From CAYUXU01 sp964489695 (GTDB lineage: Bacteria; Bacillota_I; Bacilli_A; Erysipelotrichales; Erysipelotrichaceae): a stretch of 64,000 nt of DNA. Made by a program: the position numbers and the translations under genes. The stretch spans positions 10,158 to 74,157 of the forward strand of contig CAZAZP010000002.1 in the NCBI GenBank assembly GCA_964489695.1. Direction: 5' to 3'. Shown in pieces: positions 1 to 8,656 of this stretch. The notes under the pieces were generated by a model, which was not told the origin of the DNA, ran no database searches, and saw only the letters and a list, made by a program, of their open reading frames with translations. Numbering within the stretch: position 1 is the stretch's first letter; each line of letters starts with the position of its first letter.

Positions 1-1
1 A

Positions 2-115
2 ATTAAAGAGAATCCACCAATTAATGAAAAAATGATTCGGGCTATGTTCTTACAAATGGGCCGGAAACCTTCAGAAACCCAGATTCGTCAAATAATGAAA
101 TCTCTTAATCAATAA
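2..115 (+). CDS. yneF: UPF0154 protein YneF, 3' end only
   Basis: Only the last 37 codons are in the window, so the start is missing. The visible tail carries the family signature NPPINEKMIRAMF followed by QMGRKPSETQIRQIM, which is characteristic of the short single-pass membrane proteins of the UPF0154 (YneF) family. Full-length members are about 70 residues with one N-terminal membrane helix; that helix lies outside the window. The molecular function of the family is not established. In B. subtilis yneF is also in the general neighbourhood of plsY, parE and parC. A bidirectional hairpin follows the stop within 10 bases. Confidence 0.9.
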   Translation: MKENPPINEKMIRAMFLQMGRKPSETQIRQIMKSLNQ

Positions 116-120
116 ACAAA

Positions 121-149
121 AAAAATAACTGTTAATAACAGTTATTTTT
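121..149. terminator. Bidirectional terminator between yneF and plsY
   Basis: The perfect 13-bp stem AAAAATAACTGTT / AACAGTTATTTTT has a 3-base loop and A/T tracts on both sides. It can therefore end yneF on the plus strand and plsY on the minus strand. The last base of the plsY stop codon touches the stem. Confidence 0.85.
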
Positions 150-745
150 TATATCTTCAACTTATTTTCATTGCCAGCGCGTAAACGAGCAAGATTGGCT
201 TTATGTCGATAGATTACAATAATCGCGGCTAACCATAAGCAAAAGCTTAATAAGGGTCGACCTAAAGTAAAACTATAACTAGCCGCTACTACCGTTGAGA
301 CCATCGAAGCGACTGACATATATTTGGTTAACAAGATTAAAGTGACCCAAACAGCTAAAGGTAGCAGAAACAATGCGGGTGACTTTAAAATTATTGCACT
401 AGTTAACAGAAAACCATAAGTGGTGGAAACAGCTTTTCCACCTTTAAATTGGGCAAATAACGGGTAACAGTGGCCAATGATGGCGCCAGTACCAGCTAAA
501 AAAGCTCCGTTTAAATTAAAAGGAGCAACGAGCGCAACAACAATCGCAGCTTTCAACACGTCTAAAACTGAAACTGATATTCCCGCAGCTTTCCCTAGCA
601 CCCGTCCTGCATTAGTCCCACCTAAATTACCCGAACCATAGTTTCGGATATCGGTTTGATAAAAGACTTTACCAATAATTAATGCCCAGGGCAGTGAGCC
701 AAATAAATAACCTAAGATTAAATATAAAATGTAAATTAATTGCAT
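149..745 (-). CDS. plsY: Glycerol-3-phosphate acyltransferase PlsY
   Basis: This is the membrane acyltransferase that moves an acyl group from acyl-phosphate to sn-glycerol-3-phosphate, giving lysophosphatidic acid, the first step of phospholipid synthesis in most Gram-positives. The 198 residues match the family length. The conserved motifs are visible: GSLPWALIIGK near residue 16, GSGNLGGTNAGR near residue 37 and the glycine-rich FKGGKAVSTTYG near residue 100. Several hydrophobic segments fit the known multi-pass topology. It is divergent from parE, the usual neighbour of plsY (yneS) in Bacillus. On the minus strand a GGTGATC ribosome site sits just before the ATG. Confidence 0.95.
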   Translation of the reverse strand: MQLIYILYLILGYLFGSLPWALIIGKVFYQTDIRNYGSGNLGGTNAGRVLGKAAGISVSVLDVLKAAIVVALVAPFNLNGAFLAGTGAIIGHCYPLFAQFKGGKAVSTTYGFLLTSAIILKSPALFLLPLAVWVTLILLTKYMSVASMVSTVVAASYSFTLGRPLLSFCLWLAAIIVIYRHKANLARLRAGNENKLKI

Positions 746-806
746 ATGATCACCGTCTTCATTTTAGCATACTCAAGAAAAGAATAGGTAAATAATAATT
801 AGTTAG

Positions 807-835
807 TTTAATTATGTTATGACATTTAGTATAAT
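807..835 (+). promoter_or_regulatory. Candidate parE-parC promoter
   Basis: A perfect TATAAT (830-835) lies 17 bases after a weak TTTAAT (807-812). The predicted start is about 842, giving a leader of roughly 15 bases before the parE ATG at 857. The -35 assignment is uncertain. Confidence 0.5.
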
Positions 836-856
836 TAAAAGGAAAGGGAGCTGAAT

Positions 857-2782
857 ATGTCCAATAAATTATATAGTGATGAAAGTATTTTAGTTTTAGA
901 AGGCCTAGATGCAGTTCGTAAAAGGCCGGGGATGTATATCGGTTCAACAGATAGTCGGGGCTTACATCAATGTGTTTTTGAAATCCTGGATAATGCGATT
1001 GATGAAGCTTTAAATGGTTATGGTAAACAAATTGACATTGTTTTAGAAGCAACTGGCGCCATTAGTATTACTGATTATGGTCGGGGGATGCCAACCGGCA
1101 AGCATGTGACTGGTAAGACCACCTTAGAGGTTATTTTCACAATTCTGCATGCTGGTGGTAAATTCTCTAGTGCGGGCGGTTATAAGACGGCTGGGGGCTT
1201 ACATGGCGTTGGAGCTGCTGTCGTTAATGCGTTGTCTTCCTGGTTAGAGGTGACGGTTCATTATCAAGGCCAGATCTTTCAGATGACCTTTGAACAAGGT
1301 GGTAAAAAAGTTAGTAAGATGAAAAATCTCGGGACAACAAATCGCACTGGTAGTCAGATTCGCTTTTTGCCTGATCCAACTATTTTTACTACAACTGAAT
1401 TTAGTTACGATATTATTAAACAAAAAGCCAAAGAAAGTGCTTATCTTTTAAATGGAATTACGTTTAATGTGAGTGATGAAATTACGAAACAAAAAGAAAG
1501 CTTTTATTATGAGACAGGTTTAAAAGCCTATCTTTTAGACTTAGTTAGTAAACAACAACTAGTTAGTGAACCAGTAGTTTTTGAAGGAGAAAGTCAAGAA
1601 ATAAAAGTCTTGTGTGCTTTTTGTTATACGACGGGTTATCAAGAACAAACTTTATCATATGTCAATTTAGTTAGAACGAAAGATGGCGGTACCCATGAGA
1701 TTGGGCTAAAAACTGCTTTCACGAAAGTTATTAATGAATTTGCCCGTAAAAATAATATTTTAAAAGATAAAGATAAAAACTTTGAAGGCAGCGACATCAG
1801 GGAAGGTTTAAGTACGATTATAGCGTTAAGTATTCCGGAACAACTCTTACAATTTGAAGGCCAAACCAAAGCAAAGCTCGGCACACCAGAAGCAAAAAGT
1901 GTCGTCGAAAATGTGATTAGTGAAAAACTAACTTATTATTTAGAAGAAAACCGCCCTAGTGCCATTGAATTAATTAAAAAAATTCAACGGGCAGCTTTGG
2001 CCCGTGAAAGTGCGAAAAAAGCGCGGGAAGAGGCCCGAAATAATAAAAAGCGGAAGCTAAATGATCGTAATCTGGCTGGTAAGCTAGCAGCCGCGCAAGT
2101 CAAAAACCGCTTTAAAAGTGAATTATTTTTAGTGGAAGGAGATTCAGCTGGTGGTAGTGCTAAACAGGGCCGGGATAGTAAGTTTCAAGCGATTTTACCT
2201 TTAAGAGGTAAGGTCTTAAATACGGAACGCGCAAAAGTAGCTGATATCGAAAAAAATGAAGAATTAAATGCAATTATTGCGGCGATTGGAGCGGGAGTTG
2301 GTGATGACTTTAACTTAGCTGATAGCAACTATCAAAAAGTTATTATAATGACTGATGCGGACACGGATGGAGCACATATTCAAGTCTTATTACTAACCTT
2401 CTTTTACCGCTTTATGCGACCGTTAATTGAAGCGAAAATGATTTATGTGGCGCAGCCACCACTTTATAAAGTTACTAAGGGAAAACAAATTAAATATGTA
2501 TATACTGAGGCAGAGTTAATGACTATTCGTCAAGAGTGGGGGAAAGTTGATCTCCAACGTTATAAAGGTCTTGGGGAAATGAATGCTAGTCAGTTATGGG
2601 AAACAACGATGGATCCAAAACAACGAGTTTTGATTCAAGTTACGGTGGATGACTTTGGCCATGCGGATAGTAAAGTATCCACTTTAATGGGCGATAATGC
2701 GGGTTTACGGCGCGAATGGATTGAAGATAATGTCGCATTTACGTTAGAAGATGATTTTTTAGGTGAATTAAATGACAATTGA
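857..2782 (+). CDS. parE: DNA topoisomerase IV subunit B (ParE)
   Basis: This is the ATPase subunit of topoisomerase IV, which with ParC decatenates daughter chromosomes. The N-terminal GHKL ATPase domain shows the VRKRPGMYIGS, EILDNAIDEA, DYGRGMP and GGLHGVGA motifs in the first 120 residues. The TOPRIM domain shows LFLVEGDSAGGSAKQGR near residue 425 and IIMTDADTDGAHI near residue 495. The C-terminal LQRYKGLGEMN motif is present. The 641 residues match ParE and are too few for a GyrB with an insertion. The call of ParE rather than GyrB rests on plsY and parC adjacency. GAAAGGGAG precedes the ATG, and the 3' end overlaps parC by 11 bases. Confidence 0.95.
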   Translation: MSNKLYSDESILVLEGLDAVRKRPGMYIGSTDSRGLHQCVFEILDNAIDEALNGYGKQIDIVLEATGAISITDYGRGMPTGKHVTGKTTLEVIFTILHAGGKFSSAGGYKTAGGLHGVGAAVVNALSSWLEVTVHYQGQIFQMTFEQGGKKVSKMKNLGTTNRTGSQIRFLPDPTIFTTTEFSYDIIKQKAKESAYLLNGITFNVSDEITKQKESFYYETGLKAYLLDLVSKQQLVSEPVVFEGESQEIKVLCAFCYTTGYQEQTLSYVNLVRTKDGGTHEIGLKTAFTKVINEFARKNNILKDKDKNFEGSDIREGLSTIIALSIPEQLLQFEGQTKAKLGTPEAKSVVENVISEKLTYYLEENRPSAIELIKKIQRAALARESAKKAREEARNNKKRKLNDRNLAGKLAAAQVKNRFKSELFLVEGDSAGGSAKQGRDSKFQAILPLRGKVLNTERAKVADIEKNEELNAIIAAIGAGVGDDFNLADSNYQKVIIMTDADTDGAHIQVLLLTFFYRFMRPLIEAKMIYVAQPPLYKVTKGKQIKYVYTEAELMTIRQEWGKVDLQRYKGLGEMNASQLWETTMDPKQRVLIQVTVDDFGHADSKVSTLMGDNAGLRREWIEDNVAFTLEDDFLGELNDN

Positions 2783-5183
2783 TAAAACTACCGAACAAAT
2801 TATTGATGCTTCCTTCGAAGATCTAATTGGTGAACGCTTTAGTCGCTATTCAAAATATATTATTCAAGAACGGGCTTTACCTGATGCCCGTGACGGTTTA
2901 AAGCCCGTCCAACGGCGGATTTTATATGCGATGAGCCATGATGGGAATCATTTTGATAAACCATATCGTAAAAGTGCCAAGACCGTTGGTTTGGTGATTG
3001 GTAACTACCACCCTCATGGTGATAGTAGTGTTTATGATGCTTTAGTTCGTTTGTCTCAAGCTTGGAAAATGAATCACCCACTAATTGATATGCATGGGAA
3101 TAACGGCTCAATTGACGATGATCCAGCGGCTGCGATGCGTTATACGGAAGCTCGGTTAGCTGAACTAGCAGAAGAGCTTTTAGTAGATTTAGATAAAGCT
3201 ACGGTGGATTTAACTGCTAATTTTGATGATACCGAACTAGAGCCAGTAGTCTTACCAGCGTCTTTTCCCAATTTATTGATTAATGGCGCCACCGGCATCG
3301 CCGCAGGTTATGCGACTAATATTCCGCCACATAATATGGTTGAAATTATTGATGCGGTAATTTTTCGCTTACAACATCCTAACTGCTCGTTATCGGACTT
3401 AACTAGTTTAGTTAAAGGTCCAGATTTCCCCACTGGTGGTATCGTACAAGGCCAAGCTGGAATTGAAGAGGCGTTTACTACAGGCAAGGGCCGAATTGTG
3501 ATTCGGGCTAAAACAGAAATTATTACTAGTAAGACCGCTACCTGGATTGTAGTTAGTGAATTACCTTATGAAGTTATTAAGGCTAATGTTGTTAAGAAAA
3601 TCGAAGATATTCGAATTAATAAAGCAATTGATGGCATTATCGAAGTACGGGATGAATCAGACCGGAATGGTTTAAAATTAGTGATTGAATTAAAACCAGA
3701 AAGTGATCCTAATCAAGTTTTAACTTACCTGTTAAAAAATACTGACTTACAAGTTTATTATAATTACAATATGGTCGCGATTGTTGACCAACGGCCTGTT
3801 CAACTTGGTTTAGCTCAGTTAATTGATGCTTATTTAGTACATCGGGAAGAAGTTGTCTTAAAACGCAGTCGGTTCTTATTAAATAAGTTAAGTAATCGCA
3901 GTCATATCCTTGAAGGGTTAATGAAAGCCACTTCAATTATGGACGAGATCATTACTTTAATTCGGCGTTCTGCCAATAAAGAGGATGCGAAACAACGTTT
4001 GATTGATGCCTTTGATTTTAGTGAATTACAAGCTGAAGCGATTGTTAATTTACGCTTGTATCGCTTAACGACGACTGATATTGTGGCTTTAAAAGAAGAA
4101 TATGCCACCTTGATGCTTGAGATTCGGGATTTACGGGCGATTGTGGAAGACAAAAGTATTTTACATAGCACGATTATTGCTGAACTTCGGGCTTTAAAAC
4201 AAAAATTTGGGCGACCCCGACTAACGGAAATTACCCGGGAAATTGAAGAATTAGTGATTGATAAAACTAAGATCATTAGTAATGAGAAAATCATGCTGAC
4301 AATCTCGCAAGCAGGTTATGTAAAAAATGTCTCACTGCGCTCATATTTAGCGAGCTTACCAGCTTTACCAAAAGTTCGTGAAGATGATCAATTATTGGGT
4401 TATGGAGAAGCCGATTCACATGATATGCTGTTGGCTATTACAAGTAATGGAGAATATAGTCAAATTCCACTTTATACTTTAGAAGAAGCGCGGTGGAAAG
4501 ACATTGGTACCCACTTAAATAATTATGTTAAATTTGATAATTTTACCGAAGTCATCGCTAGTGGTGTGATTAATAATTTTGAACAAACAGCATGGTTGGT
4601 TTCAGTTACGAAATTAGGGATGATTAAACGCAGTCCACTAGCCCAATATGAGCTGATTCGAACTAGTAAATCGAGTTTAGCCATGAAACTAAAACCACAA
4701 GATGAAATTGTTGCGACTTACTTAGTTCAAGCTGATGATGAGATTTTAATTGCCACAAAACAAGGCTTTATGATTCGTTACCCAGTAACGGAAATTAACC
4801 CAACAGCACCGCGGGGGATGGGCGTTGTTGCTATTCGCCTAAGTGCCCATGATGAGATTGCAACGAGTACAGTTTTAAAAGCTAATCAAACAGATTTGAT
4901 AATTATTAATCAAAAAGGTGGTGTAAAGCGTTTAAAGCTGACCGATATTATCCCAACTAATCGAGCGGTGAAAGGTGAACGGGTTTTCAAACCGATTAAG
5001 TCTAACCCAGTAGTGGTTAAAAATATCTTAGTTGGTGAAATTAATGATCAAATTTCATTTATAAATCAAGAAGAATTAGTTGAAATACGCTTTAAAGAAG
5101 TGCCACTGATGGCGAAAGATGCGACTTTCTCTAATCCGCTTGAACTAAGTACTGAATGGTATGTTTTACCAAAATTGTTTTAA
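2772..5183 (+). CDS. parC: DNA topoisomerase IV subunit A (ParC)
   Basis: This is the DNA-breaking subunit of topoisomerase IV. The 803-residue protein has the N-terminal breakage-reunion domain with LPDARDGLKPVQRR near residue 36 and the catalytic tyrosine Tyr124 in AMRYTEARL. The C-terminal half carries the degenerate beta-pinwheel blades expected of ParC. The quinolone-contact segment HPHGDSSVYDA (residues 80-90) has the usual Ser85 and Asp89, so no resistance substitution is seen there. It overlaps parE and is followed by a strong terminator, so the two subunits form one operon. Confidence 0.95.
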   Translation: MTIDKTTEQIIDASFEDLIGERFSRYSKYIIQERALPDARDGLKPVQRRILYAMSHDGNHFDKPYRKSAKTVGLVIGNYHPHGDSSVYDALVRLSQAWKMNHPLIDMHGNNGSIDDDPAAAMRYTEARLAELAEELLVDLDKATVDLTANFDDTELEPVVLPASFPNLLINGATGIAAGYATNIPPHNMVEIIDAVIFRLQHPNCSLSDLTSLVKGPDFPTGGIVQGQAGIEEAFTTGKGRIVIRAKTEIITSKTATWIVVSELPYEVIKANVVKKIEDIRINKAIDGIIEVRDESDRNGLKLVIELKPESDPNQVLTYLLKNTDLQVYYNYNMVAIVDQRPVQLGLAQLIDAYLVHREEVVLKRSRFLLNKLSNRSHILEGLMKATSIMDEIITLIRRSANKEDAKQRLIDAFDFSELQAEAIVNLRLYRLTTTDIVALKEEYATLMLEIRDLRAIVEDKSILHSTIIAELRALKQKFGRPRLTEITREIEELVIDKTKIISNEKIMLTISQAGYVKNVSLRSYLASLPALPKVREDDQLLGYGEADSHDMLLAITSNGEYSQIPLYTLEEARWKDIGTHLNNYVKFDNFTEVIASGVINNFEQTAWLVSVTKLGMIKRSPLAQYELIRTSKSSLAMKLKPQDEIVATYLVQADDEILIATKQGFMIRYPVTEINPTAPRGMGVVAIRLSAHDEIATSTVLKANQTDLIIINQKGGVKRLKLTDIIPTNRAVKGERVFKPIKSNPVVVKNILVGEINDQISFINQEELVEIRFKEVPLMAKDATFSNPLELSTEWYVLPKLF

Positions 5184-5237
5184 GGAAAAAATATTTTTGT
5201 TTAAAAATCATCAACAAAAGAGAAATATTAATAATAA

Positions 5238-5275
5238 AATAAACTCTCAGTTCACACTTGAATTGAGAGTTTATT
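5238..5275 (+). terminator. Terminator of parE-parC operon
   Basis: A 12-bp stem (AATAAACTCTCA / TGAGAGTTTATT) with a 14-base loop is followed by a run of T. It sits 55 bases after the parC stop. The 254-base gap between parC and the next gene holds this hairpin and a second one on the other strand, and no credible small ORF. Confidence 0.75.
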
Positions 5276-5363
5276 TTTAATGAAATGGAATATTTTCTTT
5301 TTAGCTTAGGCTAATTAAATGCTATGGCTTTACATGATTGGGTTTAGGCGATAAATCAATAAA

Positions 5364-5386
5364 AAAGTCAATGTAAGATTGACTTT
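5364..5386 (-). terminator. Terminator of the HAD phosphatase gene
   Basis: The 9-bp stem AAAGTCAAT / ATTGACTTT has a 5-base loop. On the minus strand it is followed by a T-run, which fits termination of the gene ending at 5438. Confidence 0.7.
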
Positions 5387-5437
5387 AGATGTTTATTATT
5401 TAAATAAGGGAAATGATTAAAAATATAAATTGATTTA

Positions 5438-6109
5438 TTAGTTATTGTTACTTGAAAAACTGTTTTCTAAAATTGGAATTACCTCATTGAGACTATGACA
5501 AACATAGTTGGCCTGAGCTTTTGTATCTTCGGCCATTGGTATCATGCTTTCAACTAAGATTCTGGGCATATTAGCAGTTTTAGCTGCTTGAATCCCAAAC
5601 TTGGAATCTTCAATAACTAAGACATTTTCTGGTGCGACTTGGAAGTGGTTAGCTACTGTTAAAAACATTTCCGGATCAGGTTTACCATGCATGACATCAT
5701 CCCGGGTCACCACAATTTCAAATAAATTATTATTTTTTAACATACTAACCATTTTATCGACGTGTTCACGATCACTGTTCGAAGCGATGCCCATCGGTAT
5801 TTGACGATCCTTTAAATAAGCCATTAATTGGTATAAGCCAGCGGTGGAAACATCACCACCATTACTGCGCATTTCATCAATTCTTAAGATGAAAGTAGCC
5901 ATCACTTCTTCGTTTAAAGCGATAAACTCAGGAAAGCTCGCGGCAGTTTGTTGTTCTTTGGCAGGGTCAGAACCAGTAATCGTCGCTAACATTTCTTCGC
6001 GCACCTCGATACCGTGTTTTTCGCCCACTTCATACCAAATATCCCAAACAATTCGTTCCGTATTTACAATGGTTCCATCTAAATCAAAAATCACTGCTTT
6101 TATCTTCAT
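5438..6109 (-). CDS. HAD-superfamily phosphatase, beta-phosphoglucomutase-like subfamily
   Basis: This is a 223-residue HAD hydrolase of subfamily I. Motif I is FDLDGTIVNTE (nucleophile Asp and acid/base Asp near residues 9 and 11), motif II is ASNSD near residue 116, the conserved lysine is in HGKPDPEMF, and motif IV is VIEDSKFGI. The residues between motifs I and II form a helical cap. The family includes beta-phosphoglucomutase, phosphoglycolate phosphatase and sugar-phosphate phosphatases; the substrate cannot be read from the sequence. It is transcribed alone, with a -10-like element close upstream and its own terminator. The GGTGATT ribosome site precedes the ATG. Confidence 0.85.
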   Translation of the reverse strand: MKIKAVIFDLDGTIVNTERIVWDIWYEVGEKHGIEVREEMLATITGSDPAKEQQTAASFPEFIALNEEVMATFILRIDEMRSNGGDVSTAGLYQLMAYLKDRQIPMGIASNSDREHVDKMVSMLKNNNLFEIVVTRDDVMHGKPDPEMFLTVANHFQVAPENVLVIEDSKFGIQAAKTANMPRILVESMIPMAEDTKAQANYVCHSLNEVIPILENSFSSNNN

Positions 6110-6124
6110 TTAATCACCAGCGCT

Positions 6125-6130
6125 ATTATA
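6125..6130 (-). promoter_or_regulatory. -10 element of HAD phosphatase gene
   Basis: The minus strand reads TATAAT 15 bases before the ATG, which predicts an RNA leader of only about 9 bases. No good -35 is visible. Confidence 0.45.
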
Positions 6131-6188
6131 ACATAAATAACTATGAGAAAACAAATAGACAATAAAATGCAATATTTCTGAATTAGTA

Positions 6189-6194
6189 TATAAT
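6189..6194 (+). promoter_or_regulatory. -10 element of ECF S-component gene
   Basis: A perfect TATAAT lies 27 bases before the ATG, with an AAGAAGG ribosome site between. No riboswitch fits in the short upstream region. Confidence 0.45.
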
Positions 6195-6221
6195 AAAAGT
6201 AAGCAGAAAGAAGGTTAATCC

Positions 6222-6806
6222 ATGGCAAATAACCGTTTAAAAATCCAACGTATTACTGTCTTGGCGATGCTAAGTGGAATTGTAATTTTATTAGCTGCCA
6301 TTCCCCAATTTGGTTTTATTACTTTAGGACCATTATCTTTAACGATCTTACATATCCCAGTTATTATTGGCGGGGTAATTTACGGGGTCTTTGGTGGCGT
6401 TGTGATGGGAACGGTTTTTGGTGTCTCAAGTTGGGTTATTTCTCAAATTCGCGGTGGAGTATTAGATATCTTGTTTTTTAATCCTTTAATCTCAATTTTT
6501 CCGCGTATTGTTTTTGGTTTATTAGTTGGTAGTTTAAGTCAAGTCTTGCTCAAACCAACTTTAAAGAAAAACGTTTATTATTGGTATGTTACTTTGATTA
6601 GCTTTTTAACTAGTGTAACACACTCGTTTTTAGTTTTATTAATGATTTTTATTATTACCTTCGAAGGCCAACTAAATCTTGGAACTGTATTAACACAATT
6701 TTGGGGATTCTTTGCAGTTTATCTTGGTCAAGCGTTATTAGAAGCAGTTTTTGCCGCCTTTATCTTACAAGCTTTAGTTAGAATTTTAAAGGCGCGCTCA
6801 GCCTGA
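6222..6806 (+). CDS. ECF transporter substrate-binding (S) component
   Basis: This 194-residue integral membrane protein has about six hydrophobic segments. The N-terminal half, ending in LGPLSLTILHIPVIIGG and then a glycine-rich second helix pair, is typical of the vitamin-binding S subunits of energy-coupling factor transporters. S components bind a vitamin and dock on a shared EcfA/A'/T energizing module, none of which is encoded here. The sequence resembles the pantothenate-type family members, but the substrate cannot be assigned without comparison. No riboswitch is seen upstream to suggest a vitamin. Confidence 0.75.
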   Translation: MANNRLKIQRITVLAMLSGIVILLAAIPQFGFITLGPLSLTILHIPVIIGGVIYGVFGGVVMGTVFGVSSWVISQIRGGVLDILFFNPLISIFPRIVFGLLVGSLSQVLLKPTLKKNVYYWYVTLISFLTSVTHSFLVLLMIFIITFEGQLNLGTVLTQFWGFFAVYLGQALLEAVFAAFILQALVRILKARSA

Positions 6807-6810
6807 TTTA

Positions 6811-6819
6811 TGGTATAAT
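6811..6819 (+). promoter_or_regulatory. Extended -10 promoter of the yqe operon
   Basis: TGGTATAAT is an extended -10 element located just after the stop of the previous gene. It predicts a leader of about 16 bases before yqeG. Confidence 0.6.
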
Positions 6820-6841
6820 TGGTCCGATTAAAGGAGTGTTA

Positions 6842-7372
6842 ATGCTGAAAAAATTTCAACCGCAAATGTATATCCCCAACTATGCCGCTTTAAACCTTAG
6901 TCTTTTAAAACAGCAGGGGATTAAATTATTAATGGTTGATATTGATAATACCTTAGTGGCTCATCACCAACGACACCCCGATACGGCCGCAATAGAATTT
7001 CTTGATCAAATCAAGCAGGCTGGTTTCGAGGTAGTTTTAGTGTCCAATAATAATGCAGCGCGGGTTCAAGAATTTGTTAAAGAGTTAGCTGTCGCAGCTT
7101 ACGCCCAAGCTAAAAAACCGCTAAAACAAGTTTATTTAAAAGTTATGCGTGATTATCACTTACAGCCAACTGAAATTGCTGCTGTAGGTGATCAATTATT
7201 AACGGATGTTTGGGGAGCTAATCGGGTGGGAGTGTTCGCAATCTTAACGACCCCACTTTTTAAACAAGATTTAATTTATACCAAATTCAATCGGTGGTTA
7301 GAAAACAAGGTGTTTCATTTACTAGCAAAAAAACAGCTCTTAAACAGACAGGAGTATTATGACAATTTGTAA
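6842..7372 (+). CDS. yqeG: YqeG family HAD phosphatase
   Basis: This 176-residue member of the HAD IIIA (YqeG) family has motif I as MVDIDNTLV, a serine motif LVSNNN, a lysine in AKKPLKQ and motif IV as AVGDQLLTDVWGA. The family is a putative phosphatase of unknown substrate, found at the head of the conserved ribosome-assembly block in Firmicutes. The ATG at 6842 is preferred to an in-frame GTG at 6836 because AAGGAG (6831-6836) would overlap the latter. The gene overlaps yqeH by 14 bases. Confidence 0.9.
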   Translation: MLKKFQPQMYIPNYAALNLSLLKQQGIKLLMVDIDNTLVAHHQRHPDTAAIEFLDQIKQAGFEVVLVSNNNAARVQEFVKELAVAAYAQAKKPLKQVYLKVMRDYHLQPTEIAAVGDQLLTDVWGANRVGVFAILTTPLFKQDLIYTKFNRWLENKVFHLLAKKQLLNRQEYYDNL

Positions 7373-8366
7373 AGGCTGTGGGATCTCCTTACAAACCAGT
7401 GATCCCCAAGCAGCTGGTTACGTGGGTGTGGCGGGAGGCGAGTATTGTCAACGTTGCTACCGCTTACGCCATTATGGCCAAGTCCAGGTGGTTCCCACTG
7501 ACTTTAATTATCAAACCTTAGCTAATGCCTTAATGAGCCAACCAACTTTATTAGTTTGGGTGGTCGATATTTTAGATTTAGAAAGTAGTTTAATTAGCGG
7601 TATTAACCGGATTTTTAACTATCAACCGTTATTATTAGTTATTACAAAGCGTGATTTATTACCAACAGAGATTACTACTAGTAAACTTATCGCTTTTATA
7701 AAACAACGTTTAGCTGCAGCCGGAATAGTTATTACTGATTTGTTACTATTTGGCTTAAATCAACCGATTCAGCGCTTAACAGAGTTTATTGAAGCCTATC
7801 GAAACCAACAAGACGTTGCTTTTATCGGGCAGACTAATGCTGGTAAATCAACGTTAATTAATCGCTTAACCCAGGGCAATGAGTTAACTGTTGCCCGTTA
7901 TCCTGGCACAACCCTAGAATTATTAAGTGTCGATTATCAGTCTTATCACTTATACGATAGCCCTGGTTTTAATCACCCTGGTAATTATTTATGGTATCTT
8001 AGTCCAGCCCAGATTAAACAAGCTGTTATTAATGCACCTTTGAAACCGCGCATCTATCAAGTTTATGAACCACAGCGTTTTCAGTTAGCTGATTTAGTGC
8101 GAATTGATTTTTCGCCCCAGACGCTTGGCAGTGTTGTCTTTTATTTCGCTGAAACTTTAAAAATTCAACGGGGGAAACTAATTAACCCAGCCAAAGTGAA
8201 ACCTGAACAACAAGCTTGGAAGAAAACAACTTTTAATTTATTAACACCACCTTTTGATATTGTGATTAGCGGGTTAGGTTGGTTTAAAGTTGTTGGAGCA
8301 GTCTCGTCTTTAGCTATCTATACCCATCCCGCTGTCTTAGTTACGATTAGGAGGTCAATGATATAA
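7359..8366 (+). CDS. yqeH: Circularly permuted ribosome-assembly GTPase YqeH
   Basis: YqeH is a GTPase needed for 30S subunit assembly. The N terminus holds a zinc finger (CKGCG and CQRC). The G motifs occur in permuted order: G4 TKRD near residue 93, then G1 GQTNAGKST near 157, then G3 DSPG near 196. This circular permutation is the family hallmark. The C-terminal domain after residue 220 is the usual RNA/protein-binding region. The 335 residues are slightly shorter than in B. subtilis. The gene is translationally linked to yqeG and to yqeI; aroE, which lies between yqeH and yqeI in B. subtilis, is absent. Confidence 0.93.
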   Translation: MTICKGCGISLQTSDPQAAGYVGVAGGEYCQRCYRLRHYGQVQVVPTDFNYQTLANALMSQPTLLVWVVDILDLESSLISGINRIFNYQPLLLVITKRDLLPTEITTSKLIAFIKQRLAAAGIVITDLLLFGLNQPIQRLTEFIEAYRNQQDVAFIGQTNAGKSTLINRLTQGNELTVARYPGTTLELLSVDYQSYHLYDSPGFNHPGNYLWYLSPAQIKQAVINAPLKPRIYQVYEPQRFQLADLVRIDFSPQTLGSVVFYFAETLKIQRGKLINPAKVKPEQQAWKKTTFNLLTPPFDIVISGLGWFKVVGAVSSLAIYTHPAVLVTIRRSMI

Positions 8367-8656
8367 TGTTAACCAATCCACAAAAACGTTATTTAAAAGG
8401 TTTAGCCAATACTCAATCAGCTTGGTTTCAAATTGGAAAAGAGGGGATTAAACCAGCTCAATTAAATAGCATCTCGGATGCTTTATTGGCGCATGAATTA
8501 GTCAAAATTAAACTTTTAAAAAGTTGTGAGTTAGCTTTAAATGCGGCAGCAATTGAAGTTGCTCGTCAAACTCATAGTGAAATTGTCCAACTTATTGGTC
8601 GAACCATGATTTTATATCGCGCCAGTCCCGCGCGAAAAATTAGTTTACCTCGATGA
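8366..8656 (+). CDS. yhbY: CRM-domain RNA-binding protein YqeI/YhbY
   Basis: This 96-residue single CRM (chloroplast RNA splicing and ribosome maturation) domain begins LTNPQKRYLKGLANTQ and carries the characteristic IGKEGI loop near residue 24 in place of the GxxG element. The family associates with pre-50S particles. The start codon overlaps the end of yqeH and the stop overlaps the nadD start, so translation is probably coupled. Confidence 0.92.
   Translation: MLTNPQKRYLKGLANTQSAWFQIGKEGIKPAQLNSISDALLAHELVKIKLLKSCELALNAAAIEVARQTHSEIVQLIGRTMILYRASPARKISLPR

Noticed and set aside
3902..4294. Minus-strand open frame of 130 residues inside parC
   Set aside because: Composition is Ser/Arg/Ile-rich with no motif or ribosome site; a mirror of the parC coding frame.
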